A DNA stretch of 64,000 bases, from NCBI RefSeq assembly GCF_019754945.1, contig NZ_JAEUWU010000003.1, forward strand, positions 186,001 to 250,000, written 5' to 3'. The position numbers and the translations under genes were made by a program. A model generated the notes under the pieces. It worked only from the letters and a program-made list of their open reading frames with translations. It ran no database searches and was not told the origin of the DNA. This document shows positions 37,266 to 45,123 of the stretch, piece by piece (within the stretch, counting starts at the first letter, position 1; each line of letters opens with the position of its first letter). This DNA comes from Corynebacterium pseudokroppenstedtii. GTDB lineage: Bacteria; Actinomycetota; Actinomycetes; Mycobacteriales; Mycobacteriaceae.

Positions 37266-38669
37266 CTACTTCGCGGGAACCGCCGCCGCATTCCGACGAC
37301 GGGCGACGGCCGACAAGGCAACCAGTGCGGCGAAGAACACACCAACGGCAATGACTTGCGGGCGCGCTGAGTTGTCGAAAAGCATGAGAACAGTCAACGC
37401 GAGCAAACCAATCAGCGCGACATAACTCATGTACGGATATCCCCACATTTTCACGGGGAGTGTGCCTTCTGCTTCCAATTCGGGCCGCAGCTTGATCTCT
37501 GAGGCGGCGATCATGAACCACAGCACCAAGAGCGAACCACCGACGATGTTGAAGAACAACTCGATGAGGTTCGCTGGTCCCCAGATCTGAAGCGCCACGG
37601 ACAAGTAAGCCAGCGCCATCGAGAGGCACACCGCGCGTGTGGGGACGCCCTCGTGGTTCGTCTTGGTGAAGAATTTCAGGCCGTCGCCTTCTTTGGACAT
37701 GGCGTAAATCACGCGGGAGGTAGCGTAAATCTGCGCGTTAAATGCCGACAACAGCGCCAACGTGATGATTATCTCCATGAACCCAACAACACCGGGGATG
37801 TCGGCCTGGGCGAGGACGCGAGTGAAGGGGGAATCGGCAGCGCCTTCAGCCTGGCCCAGTGTCGAATAGGGCAGAAGGAAGATAATGACCAGCACAGATC
37901 CCAGGTAGAACACCGAGATGCGCAAAATAACCGAGCGCACAGCCGTGGCGATGGCACGGCTGGGGTTCTCAGACTCAGCAGCCGCGATGGTCACAATCTC
38001 AATGCCGCCGAAAGCGAAGGCGACGGCAAGCAGACCGGCAGCGATCCCGCCCACTCCGTTCGGGGCGAAACCGGATTCCCTCACATGCTCAAATCCGACC
38101 ATGGGGTGCCCGGGGAGAAGCCCGAAGATCAGAAGAATGCCGACGACCAGGAAGAAGATAATGACCGCGACTTTGATAAACGCGAACCAGTATTCGAATT
38201 CACCGAAACCACGGACTTTAGCCATGTTGATGAAGGTGAAGATGATGACGCAGACAAGCGCTGGAATCCAGCCGTCGACACCGAACCAATTACCAATAAA
38301 CGCACCGGCACCGGTGATTTCGGCGCCCATGACCATGACCAGCATGAACCAGTACAACCAGCCGGTGGAAAAACCAGCCCATTGACCGAAAGCTTGTCGA
38401 GAATATGCAGAGAATGTTCCTGTATTGGGGCGGGCGGCACCGAGTTCACCCAGCATCCGCATCACCAGAACAACAAGGAATCCGGCAACGATATAGGAAA
38501 TCAAGACTGCCGGTCCCGCGGCTTTAATGCCGACGCCTGTTCCAAGGAAGAGCCCTGCGCCGATGGCAGATCCCAACCCCATCATCGTGAGGTGCCGAAC
38601 TTTCAACCCATGTCCCAGTTGCGAGGTGGAATCGGAAGATTCATCGCCCTGTGAAGCATTGTTCGTCAT
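37266..38669 (-). CDS. aroP: APC-family amino acid permease, AroP-like
   Basis: A 467-residue, about 12-helix proton symporter. It begins LKVRHLTMMGLGSAIGAGLFLGTGVGIKAAGPAVLISYIVAG, the substrate-binding helix 1 of the amino-acid transporter family, and has NTGTFSAYSRQAFGQWAGFSTGWLYWFMLVMVMGAEITGAG. It matches C. glutamicum AroP (aromatic amino acids) along its length, and the dapD-aroP-dapE position is the same. ATG 38669 follows AAAGGGCAC. Aromatic specificity is inferred from homology and position. Confidence 0.87.
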   Translation of the reverse strand: MTNNASQGDESSDSTSQLGHGLKVRHLTMMGLGSAIGAGLFLGTGVGIKAAGPAVLISYIVAGFLVVLVMRMLGELGAARPNTGTFSAYSRQAFGQWAGFSTGWLYWFMLVMVMGAEITGAGAFIGNWFGVDGWIPALVCVIIFTFINMAKVRGFGEFEYWFAFIKVAVIIFFLVVGILLIFGLLPGHPMVGFEHVRESGFAPNGVGGIAAGLLAVAFAFGGIEIVTIAAAESENPSRAIATAVRSVILRISVFYLGSVLVIIFLLPYSTLGQAEGAADSPFTRVLAQADIPGVVGFMEIIITLALLSAFNAQIYATSRVIYAMSKEGDGLKFFTKTNHEGVPTRAVCLSMALAYLSVALQIWGPANLIELFFNIVGGSLLVLWFMIAASEIKLRPELEAEGTLPVKMWGYPYMSYVALIGLLALTVLMLFDNSARPQVIAVGVFFAALVALSAVARRRNAAAVPAK

Positions 38670-38836
38670 GAAGTGCCCTTTGGTATTGGGGGAGCAGTGA
38701 GCTACGCGCCCATGCTGATACATCTATTCGATCTGTTCAGAATAGCCGGTTCGTTACTCAGGGGTGACCACGGCGTCGGTCAAGCACGGGAATCCCGCGC
38801 GAATACATCGCGCATGCGCGTGTCCGCCCCGGCGGT

Positions 38837-38842
38837 TAGTCT
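38837..38842 (+). promoter_or_regulatory. -10 element for a leaderless dapE transcript
   Basis: TAGTCT ends 6 nt before GTG 38849 and no ribosome site is visible. Confidence 0.5.
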
Positions 38843-38848
38843 GGTGGC

Positions 38849-39982
38849 GTGATTGACCTGACTCAGCACCCTATTGATCTCACCAGGGCGCTCGTTGATA
38901 TTGAGAGTGTCTCTAAGAATGAAAAAAATATTGCCGACGCCGTCGAGGCAGCGTTGCGAGCCGTTGCTGCGTCCGCCAACGAGGCGAATAGCATAACGGT
39001 TGAGCGTTTTAATAACACCGTGATGGCCAAAACCTACCGCGGTTTGCCGTCGCGTGTGGTGTTGGCAGGCCACCTGGACACTGTGCCGATTGCCGACAAC
39101 GTTCCCTCCACGCGGGGCACGGACAAGGACGGCCGCGATACACTCTTCGGTTGTGGAACGGTCGATATGAAGTCGGGCAATGCGGTGTTCCTCCACGCCT
39201 TTGCCCAATTAGCCGAGTCACCAGACCTGACCCGCGACATGACGATCATCATGTATGAGGCGGAGGAAATCGCGGCCACAGAAAATGGGCTAAGGAAACT
39301 AGCTGAACATTCCCCCGAGTGGTTGCAGGGCGATATCGCCATCTTGGGCGAGCCCTCGGGTGCCGTGATCGAGGCGGGGTGCCAAGGCAGTGTCCGCGTC
39401 AAAGTGACCGCCTTGGGGGAGCGCGCCCACTCGGCCCGATCGTGGCTGGGGGACAATGCCATGCACAAGCTGGCCCCGGTCATCGCGCGCGCTGCCTCCC
39501 ATGATGGGGACAAAATCGTTGAGATCGACGGCTTGGAGTACCACGAGGGCTTCAACATCGTGATGTGCGAATCGGGAGTGGCGACGAACACGATCCCCGA
39601 CGAGGCGTGGATGTTCGTGAACTACCGTTTCGCGCCGGGAAAATCGACGCAGCAAGCGTTGGATGAGACCTTCGCGATTATCGGCGTCGGCACTCCCGAT
39701 AATTCGGAACCTGGTTTCCGCCTTGATATCGATGACGAATCGCCGGGTGCGCTACCGGGCTTGCACCATGCCGCCGCTGCTGAACTCATTGACGTGACCG
39801 GTGGGAATGTGCGCGCGAAGTATGGGTGGACGGACGTTGCCCGCTTTGCTGCGATGGGGATTCCCGCGGTGAATTTTGGCCCGGGTGATCCGGCCTTTGC
39901 TCATAAAAAAGATGAGCAGTGCCCGGTAGAGATGATTACCGACGTATCAGATCAGATCATGGCTTATCTGACGAGTAAGTGA
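38849..39982 (+). CDS. dapE: succinyl-diaminopimelate desuccinylase
   Basis: An M20-family dinuclear zinc hydrolase releasing LL-diaminopimelate. 377 residues. Metal and catalytic motifs: LAGHLDTVP (His, Asp), GCGTVDMKSGNA (bridging Asp), YEAEEIAATENG (catalytic Glu-Glu), AILGEPSG, and FGPGDPAFAHKKDE (last His). GTG 38849 is supported by the -10 hexamer 6 nt before it. It is divergent from aroP, with 180 bp between them, and is followed 16 nt later by the LOG gene. Confidence 0.94.
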   Translation: MIDLTQHPIDLTRALVDIESVSKNEKNIADAVEAALRAVAASANEANSITVERFNNTVMAKTYRGLPSRVVLAGHLDTVPIADNVPSTRGTDKDGRDTLFGCGTVDMKSGNAVFLHAFAQLAESPDLTRDMTIIMYEAEEIAATENGLRKLAEHSPEWLQGDIAILGEPSGAVIEAGCQGSVRVKVTALGERAHSARSWLGDNAMHKLAPVIARAASHDGDKIVEIDGLEYHEGFNIVMCESGVATNTIPDEAWMFVNYRFAPGKSTQQALDETFAIIGVGTPDNSEPGFRLDIDDESPGALPGLHHAAAAELIDVTGGNVRAKYGWTDVARFAAMGIPAVNFGPGDPAFAHKKDEQCPVEMITDVSDQIMAYLTSK

Positions 39983-39998
39983 CGGGAAGGACAGCACG

Positions 39999-40967
39999 AT
40001 GGGGCGGAAGACATCCCGCATGATGGGCGGGAAGGACGACGATCGAGGCCATCTGCGGTTCCGCGGCCCAGTGGTGTTTCGCGACCGCGGCGGTAAAGCG
40101 CATGACCACACGCACGCACGATCCACCACCGACCAGCGCCTTTTGGACGTTCAGAAGGATGCGGACTGGCTGCACACCGATCCGTGGCGTGTCCTGCGTA
40201 TCCAAAGTGAGTTCGTCGAAGGATTCGGCGCTCTGGCCGAGATTCCCCGTGCGGTCACCGTATTTGGTTCGGCACGTGCTGAAGTCGATTCGCCGTACTA
40301 TAAGAAGGGCGTCGAGGTCGGTCGCGCGCTGCATGAAGCCGGGTACGGCGTCATTACCGGCGGTGGCCCGGGGCTGATGGAAGCGGCGAATCGTGGTTGC
40401 GCGGAGGCCGGTGGATTGTCCATTGGCTTGGGTATTGAGCTTCCTCATGAGCAGAACTTGAATGCCTGGGTCAATCTTGGTTTGAATTTCCGCTACTTCT
40501 TCGTCCGCAAGACAATGTTCTTGAAATATTCCCAGGCATTCGTGTGCCTTCCGGGTGGTTTCGGGACGATGGACGAGCTGTTCGAAGCCCTGGTTCTAGT
40601 CCAAACCGGGAAGGTGACTCGATACCCCATTGTGCTGATCGGGACTGAGTTCTGGTCGGGCTTGGTGGACTGGATTCGGGATCGCCTGATTAGTGAAAAG
40701 ATGGTGTCGCCCGACGACCCAGATCTCTTCCTCGTGACGGATGACGTCGAGGAGGCCGTGGGCTACATTACGACGAAGCACGAAGGCTTTGTGGAGGAAT
40801 TGGGGCGTCGGTTAGAGGAAAACAGTCTTTCCCATTCGCAGCGGGCTGGAATTTTGCGCAGTGTAGGGAAGCTCGCTGAGGACGGCGATGCGTCCAGCTC
40901 GGAGCCGTCTACCGGCGATGCGTCTGACCAAGACCCCTCTGATGGTGGCTCCTCCCGTGACGCATAA
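39999..40967 (+). CDS. LOG-family phosphoribohydrolase (TIGR00730)
   Basis: A 322-residue protein of the lysine-decarboxylase-like Rossmann family whose characterised members hydrolyse nucleoside 5'-monophosphates, often cytokinin ribotides. Signatures: VTVFGSARAEVDSPYY (about 87-101), GGGPGLMEAANRG (121-133), and PGGFGTMDE (185-193). It is longer than the usual 190-250 residues because of an N-terminal basic and His-rich extension of about 80 residues and an acidic Ser-rich tail. Ribosome site GGGAAGGAC. The dapE-LOG-folP2 order is shared with mycobacteria. The physiological substrate is uncertain. Confidence 0.85.
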   Translation: MGRKTSRMMGGKDDDRGHLRFRGPVVFRDRGGKAHDHTHARSTTDQRLLDVQKDADWLHTDPWRVLRIQSEFVEGFGALAEIPRAVTVFGSARAEVDSPYYKKGVEVGRALHEAGYGVITGGGPGLMEAANRGCAEAGGLSIGLGIELPHEQNLNAWVNLGLNFRYFFVRKTMFLKYSQAFVCLPGGFGTMDELFEALVLVQTGKVTRYPIVLIGTEFWSGLVDWIRDRLISEKMVSPDDPDLFLVTDDVEEAVGYITTKHEGFVEELGRRLEENSLSHSQRAGILRSVGKLAEDGDASSSEPSTGDASDQDPSDGGSSRDA

Positions 40968-41904
40968 TCATCGTGGTGCCGAGCCCGATCACGGGGAGTC
41001 GGATTCCGCCACCACCCAAGGGGTGAGTAACGCGTCGGACCCTGGAGACCGCCCCCGCAGTTTTTACCAATCTAGCGCTTTACCAGCGATGATGGCGATC
41101 GTTAACCGCACTCCCGACTCTTTTTATGACAAGGGAGCAACGTTTACCGACGAGGCAGCCCTGGCACGGGTGAGAAGGTGCGTCGACGCCGGTGCTGAGA
41201 TCATTGACATCGGTGGCGTTAAAGCGGGCCGGGGTGATCCGGTCTCGATCGCCGAGGAGATCGATAGGGTAGTGCCCTTCGTTGCTGCTGTGCGTGAGGA
41301 ATTCCCCTCGGTTCACATCAGCGTGGATACCTATCGTGCCCCCGTCGGGGAGGCCGCGATTACCGCTGGTGCGGACCTGATTAACGATACGTGGGCGGGG
41401 GCAGACCCCGAGCTCGTCGAAGTCGCTGGTCATTATCACCGGGGCTATGTGTGTTCGCACACGGGAGGGATGGAGCCGCGCACGTTGCCGCGTCGTGTTC
41501 ATTATGACCACCTAGTCGGGGACGTTATCCGCTCCACGACACAGCGCGCAGAACATGCGGTGAACTGCGGCGTTCCCGAGGATAAAGTCCTCATCGACCC
41601 AACCCACGACTTCGGGAAGAACACTTTCCATAGTTTGGCGTTGGTGCGTCATGCTCGGGATCTCGTGTCGACGGGGTGGCCGGTGCTCATGGCCCTATCG
41701 AATAAGGACTTCGTGGGAGAAACCGTCGGGCGTCCGGTGGATCAGCGATTGGCAGGTACCCTGGCGGCAACTGCCCTGGCAGCGGCCCAGGGCGTGTCCG
41801 TATTTCGTGTTCACGAGGTGGCCGAGAACCTCGATGCGTGCCGCATGGCATTGGCAGTGCAAGGCATTATTCCGCCGTATGCGACGACTCGCGGTGTGGA
41901 GTGA
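40942..41904 (+). CDS. folP2: dihydropteroate-synthase paralogue FolP2
   Basis: A TIM-barrel DHPS homologue, about 320 residues. The pterin-site motif is kept (MAIVNRTPDSFYDKGATF, ISVDTYRAPVGEAAITAGADLINDTW). However, the p-aminobenzoate/pyrophosphate loop normally read as ESTRPG is VKAGRGD here. That pattern marks the actinobacterial FolP2 branch, for which the mycobacterial member is reported to lack DHPS activity, so I infer a divergent role. ATG 40942 overlaps the LOG gene by 26 bases; the first 35 residues are low-complexity and the true start may be later. A weak ribosome site lowers certainty on the start. Confidence 0.85.
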   Translation: MVAPPVTHNHRGAEPDHGESDSATTQGVSNASDPGDRPRSFYQSSALPAMMAIVNRTPDSFYDKGATFTDEAALARVRRCVDAGAEIIDIGGVKAGRGDPVSIAEEIDRVVPFVAAVREEFPSVHISVDTYRAPVGEAAITAGADLINDTWAGADPELVEVAGHYHRGYVCSHTGGMEPRTLPRRVHYDHLVGDVIRSTTQRAEHAVNCGVPEDKVLIDPTHDFGKNTFHSLALVRHARDLVSTGWPVLMALSNKDFVGETVGRPVDQRLAGTLAATALAAAQGVSVFRVHEVAENLDACRMALAVQGIIPPYATTRGVE

Positions 41905-41930
41905 GAACATATCGAACGCGCGGCAATCAG

Positions 41931-41936
41931 TAGACT
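41931..41936 (+). promoter_or_regulatory. -10 element for the DivIVA-domain gene
   Basis: TAGACT ends 6 nt before GTG 41943, arguing for that codon over ATG 41937. Confidence 0.45.
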
Positions 41937-41942
41937 ATGCAC

Positions 41943-42524
41943 GTGCTGTATTGGATTGTGACCCTCATTGTCCTCATCGTTGTCTCTGCCGGTTTGTGGT
42001 GGGTGTTCTCCTCCTTGTTCGGCCGGGGAGAAGAATTAGGCCCCGCCGAACGCCCTGATGAGCGGAAAGACTTAGAGCTCGGCGCCACCGTTGGCCCCGA
42101 TGAATTGTCGACGATGCGCTTTTCCTTGTCCTTCCGTGGTTATTCCCCGCGCGAAGTTGATATGGCGCTGCAACGCGCCAGGGAGCACATGATCGAGCTG
42201 GAGCACGACCGCGATCGCTATCGACGTCGTGCCGATGACGCAGAAGAACAGTTGAAGGCCTCGGGTGCGGGCACGGCGTCCAGCAACGACGTGGACGCTG
42301 CCGAGAGTACAGCGAAGGCAGGAAGTGCAACCGTGGGACTCCATCCGGACGAGGCCCGCTCTACGCATGGATCAGCTGCAGCTGCAGATCATGGAGAGGT
42401 GTCACAGTCCGGGGACACACACGTCGACGATCATCACCGGAACTCCGCGCACCAGCACTCCGCGAAGACGAACCGTGCTCAGGGGAAGCGGAAGAAAAAG
42501 CGCAAGAAATCGAAGCGTCGGTAA
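41943..42524 (+). CDS. membrane-anchored DivIVA-domain protein
   Basis: About 193 residues: one N-terminal transmembrane helix (LYWIVTLIVLIVVSAGLWWVFSSLFG), an acidic linker, then a DivIVA-type motif FSLSFRGYSPREVDMALQRAREHMIELEHDRDRYRRRADDAEEQL (coiled coil), then a His/Ser-rich low-complexity stretch and a very basic end (GKRKKKRKKSKRR). This is Rv1209-like by position, after folP2. A role in cell-pole or envelope organisation is an inference from the domain. GTG 41943 (leaderless) or ATG 41937 as start. Confidence 0.82.
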   Translation: MLYWIVTLIVLIVVSAGLWWVFSSLFGRGEELGPAERPDERKDLELGATVGPDELSTMRFSLSFRGYSPREVDMALQRAREHMIELEHDRDRYRRRADDAEEQLKASGAGTASSNDVDAAESTAKAGSATVGLHPDEARSTHGSAAAADHGEVSQSGDTHVDDHHRNSAHQHSAKTNRAQGKRKKKRKKSKRR

Positions 42525-42657
42525 CAACGTCGGCAGTGGCATCGGGGGAGGTAGGAGCACGGCTGCAGAGGCCCGGATTGGCGGTTGTCGCAACGCTTTC
42601 GGGAAAACAGGGCTACTCTGGAGTTATCAAGCTTTTTATAGTGAAGGGATTTCGCCC

Positions 42658-42825
42658 ATGGCAGCAATGAAGCCCCGGACCGGTGATGGCCCGATGGAAG
42701 CAGTTGAAGAAGGACGCAAGATTGTGATGCGTATTCCAACTGACGGTGGCGGCCGTTTGGTCGTCGAACTTAACCACGAGGAAGCCGGTGAGCTTGCCTC
42801 GGTATTATCAGAAGCTGCTGGTTAG
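42658..42825 (+). CDS. DUF3117 protein (55 aa)
   Basis: MAAMKPRTGDGPMEAVEEGRK is the invariant start of the DUF3117 family, a short actinobacterial protein of unknown role (Rv1211 in mycobacteria, next to glgA). The rest forms one strand-helix unit (IVMRIPTDGGGRLVVELNHEEAGELASVL). It has its own ribosome site AAGGGAT and a possible -10 TACTCT (42614-42619). It is shorter than the usual gene-calling limit. Confidence 0.9.
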   Translation: MAAMKPRTGDGPMEAVEEGRKIVMRIPTDGGGRLVVELNHEEAGELASVLSEAAG

Positions 42826-42901
42826 GCACAGTAATCGCCCGATGTCTGGTGCGCTGGCTAGAGTAGAGTCCACACGTTATCGATTGAAGATGAGGTAGAC
42901 C

Positions 42902-43774
42902 TTGCTCTCCGACGTTCTTGATGTTTTATCTGACCCCATCGACGGCTCTTCGCTCCACGATGGCGGTAATTTAGCCACCCTTGTCTCTGATACAGGCCAT
43001 AGTTACGACGTTGCCCGCCAGGGGTATGTGTCCCTTGTGGGTGGCCGCGGCCTGAGGTATAAGGGCGATGACGCCTCGATGATTCAGGCCCGCGAAAAAT
43101 TTCTTGCCAGTGGCCACTTTGGCCCATTCGTTGAGGCCGTGACGGGGAATGTACAGGATGTTCTCGATGATGCGGGGGTTGGTGATCATGAGCATCCTGT
43201 CGTCATGGAAGTGGGCGCGGGGACCGGCTATTACTTAGCCCACACACTCGACGCCGTTCCCGGTTCGCGCGGAATCGGAATTGACGTTTCCGTTCCTGCT
43301 GCTAAGCGCATCGCTGGCTGCCACCCTCGTGTGGGAGCTGTTATTGCTGACGCGTGGTCCAGGCTTCCCGTCAAAGATAAGTCGATCGACACGATTACGG
43401 TCGTTTTCGCGCCGCGTAACGCGGAAGAATTTGCGCGAGTTCTTACCGACGAAGGTCAAGTTGTTGTTTTGACAGCTGCGCCCGGTCATTTAGTTGAGCT
43501 TCGCGAGCCCCTTGGAATTATTGACGTTGAAAAGAACAAAGTTCACCGAATGATTCAGCAGGCGTCGGGGCACCTTACCCCTGATGGCGAGCCTGAAGAG
43601 GTTGAATTCGAGATGAATCTGGGCCGCGATGCTATTGAAGCTCAGGTGGGGATGAGTCCGTCTGCCCGTCATATTCGCCCGGAGGATTTAAAGGAGAGAA
43701 TTGCGACCTTGCCGGACTCGATGACGGTCACTGCGCGCGCCACGGTGACGAGGCTAAAAAAGAACCATAGGTAG
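42902..43774 (+). CDS. RlmA-like rRNA guanine-N1 methyltransferase
   Basis: A 290-residue SAM-dependent methyltransferase of the RlmA/TlrB family (23S rRNA G745 or G748). Seen: YDVARQGYVSLVGGRGLRYKGDDASMIQAREKFLASGHFGPF; SAM motif I VVMEVGAGTGYYLAHTL; acidic motif GIGIDVSVPAAKRI; the strand VGAVIADAWSRLPVKDKSIDTITVVFAPRNAEEFAR. The TTG start at 42902 follows GAGGTAG. The N-terminal zinc ribbon is degenerate: the expected Cys residues are Asp11, Asp14 and Ser29, and only His33 is kept. The target position is not predictable. Confidence 0.82.
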   Translation: MLSDVLDVLSDPIDGSSLHDGGNLATLVSDTGHSYDVARQGYVSLVGGRGLRYKGDDASMIQAREKFLASGHFGPFVEAVTGNVQDVLDDAGVGDHEHPVVMEVGAGTGYYLAHTLDAVPGSRGIGIDVSVPAAKRIAGCHPRVGAVIADAWSRLPVKDKSIDTITVVFAPRNAEEFARVLTDEGQVVVLTAAPGHLVELREPLGIIDVEKNKVHRMIQQASGHLTPDGEPEEVEFEMNLGRDAIEAQVGMSPSARHIRPEDLKERIATLPDSMTVTARATVTRLKKNHR

Positions 43775-43794
43775 GTCCCCTTAACGGTCTTTGT

Positions 43795-43983
43795 GTGCTA
43801 TGGTTAATTTTATTCAGGGGGGATACTCCAAAAGTACTGCCTGTAGCTGACACGTACTCGTGGAGTTCCTGGCTTTACAACAGGGCTCACGCACGGGTTC
43901 GTAAGAATATGTTGGGGGAGTCCGTTCTTAACCACAAAAAATTGGTTGCAGGTGTTAACAAAAAAGCTGCAAAAGCGAAATAA
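43795..43983 (+). CDS. small basic protein, start codon uncertain
   Basis: A 21-nt gap separates it from the methyltransferase. The protein-like part reads VLPVADTYSWSSWLYNRAHARVRKNMLGESVLNHKKLVAGVNKKAAKAK, rich in Lys/Arg and aromatic residues, with a balanced composition unlike a random frame. In the frame the only usual start is GTG 43795, which has no ribosome site and would add an unconvincing leader. A strong ribosome site AGGGGGG (43816-43822) instead points to a start near 43834-43837, where the codons are GTA and CTG. ATG 43800 is in another frame and would join with one extra G in the G6 run. The function is unknown. Confidence 0.45.
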   Translation: MLWLILFRGDTPKVLPVADTYSWSSWLYNRAHARVRKNMLGESVLNHKKLVAGVNKKAAKAK

Positions 43984-43991
43984 TAAGTGAG

Positions 43992-44010
43992 GTTCCTCTA
44001 ACCAAGGAAC
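43992..44010 (+). terminator. weak stem-loop after the small basic ORF
   Basis: GTTCCT and AGGAAC form a 6-bp stem with a 7-nt loop just after the stop codon. No T-tract follows, so efficiency is uncertain. Confidence 0.3.
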
Positions 44011-44134
44011 ACGTACTATCGCACCTTCACTGATTCATGTGGTTGCTAGGTGGTCGCTTGATCGCGTCACCATGGCCCGCTGGGAGTCTCGCTGAACTCA
44101 CTGACCATATCGAATCATGGAGGAACTTACTGAC

Positions 44135-45016
44135 ATGAAGTCTGTCACCGTTACTGCGCCACAATTTAATGGTCCTCGACATCAGATGTCCGATGACCCC
44201 TCAGTAGATGCAGCAGAAACTGCAGTTGTGGGGTACCCATTGAAGGACCCACGTGGTGCGGATGACGGGAAGCCTCTCAGTAAAGAAGCGATCAGTACGG
44301 CAATAGCACGTGGTACGACCGGGTGCGATGCGTCGTCCTTTGGCGCAGCTGCCGGAAGTGCCGCGTTGGACAGTAGCGTTTTGAGCACTATCGCGGAGAG
44401 TACAACCCTAACGATGAATCCTGACAATAGTAATTCTCATGAGACGTCGGTCGCAGGAGTCAACGGGCGCGCGGATTTGCGCCGTGGCACAGCTTCTGAC
44501 GGCTTCGACGGACCCATCGTCCACGGCACGGTGAACTCATCAGTTGGATCGAGCATCTACGAACCAGGTTCGGCTGTTCCGTCCGACGCCTTGGAAACTC
44601 CTGCCTTTGCGGCAGAAGTTGCGATGATGTGTTCACGCGTCATTCGGACCGCACTGTACCGGGCGGGAATGGCCCCCTCGTCTGCTACGTGGAGAGTGGT
44701 CCGCTTCATTCAGAACAATGGCCCAGTCAGAATTTCCGACGTTGCCCGCCGCGAGCGGTCGACGATGGCGACAGTGTCCACACTGGTCAATCGCCTGGTC
44801 AAGCAGGGTCTGGTCAATAAGGAAAAAGATACTTCCGACGCACGCCAGTCGCTTCTGACGGTGACGCCTAAGGGGCGCAACTTGTGCAATGAGTGGCAGG
44901 ATCGCTTGGGCGAAGCTGTGGCGGAAGATTTCGCGTCACTGTCGCTCGACGAACTGACAGTCCTGGCTGAAGCGCTCCCCGTGATGCGCAAGCTCGTCAG
45001 CGAAGGCGAGCGCTAA
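44135..45016 (+). CDS. MarR-family regulator with a long N-terminal extension
   Basis: 293 residues, whereas MarR proteins are usually 140-180. The C-terminal domain is a normal MarR winged helix: FAAEVAMMCSRVIRTALYRAGMAPSSATWRVVRFIQNNGPVRISDVARRERSTMATVSTLVNRLVKQGLVNKEKDTSDARQSLLTVTPKGRNL. The first 145 or so residues are Ser/Thr/Asp/Gly-rich with no domain I can name, and look disordered. ATG 44135 has GGAGGA 10 nt before it; ATG 44117 is an in-frame alternative. It converges with glgA. No ligand or target is evident. Confidence 0.82.
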   Translation: MKSVTVTAPQFNGPRHQMSDDPSVDAAETAVVGYPLKDPRGADDGKPLSKEAISTAIARGTTGCDASSFGAAAGSAALDSSVLSTIAESTTLTMNPDNSNSHETSVAGVNGRADLRRGTASDGFDGPIVHGTVNSSVGSSIYEPGSAVPSDALETPAFAAEVAMMCSRVIRTALYRAGMAPSSATWRVVRFIQNNGPVRISDVARRERSTMATVSTLVNRLVKQGLVNKEKDTSDARQSLLTVTPKGRNLCNEWQDRLGEAVAEDFASLSLDELTVLAEALPVMRKLVSEGER

Positions 45017-45069
45017 CCCTAGCGTGAGCGCCCCGGCCCTTGCCTAGGGCCCGCCCTCAGGTACCGGGC

Positions 45070-45110
45070 CCACGTGGTGCTGTTCCACGTGGCGCGGGTC
45101 CACATGGTGT
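45070..45110. repeat. three CCACGTGG-type elements in a 15-bp tandem repeat
   Basis: CCACGTGG (45070-45077), CCACGTGG (45085-45092) and CCACATGG (45100-45107) begin at exact 15-bp steps, with a T(C)G extension in each. The first two are perfect palindromes and can also pair with each other as a stem with a 7-nt loop. They lie in the 107-bp gap between the converging MarR and glgA genes, so a terminator or a protein-binding array are both open. Confidence 0.6.
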
Positions 45111-45123
45111 AGTTCGGGGGATC

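Noticed and set aside
37653..38654. 333-codon open frame antisense to aroP
   Set aside because: It is an antisense shadow of a permease gene with an Asn/Asp/Gln-rich composition typical of reverse-complemented membrane protein codons.
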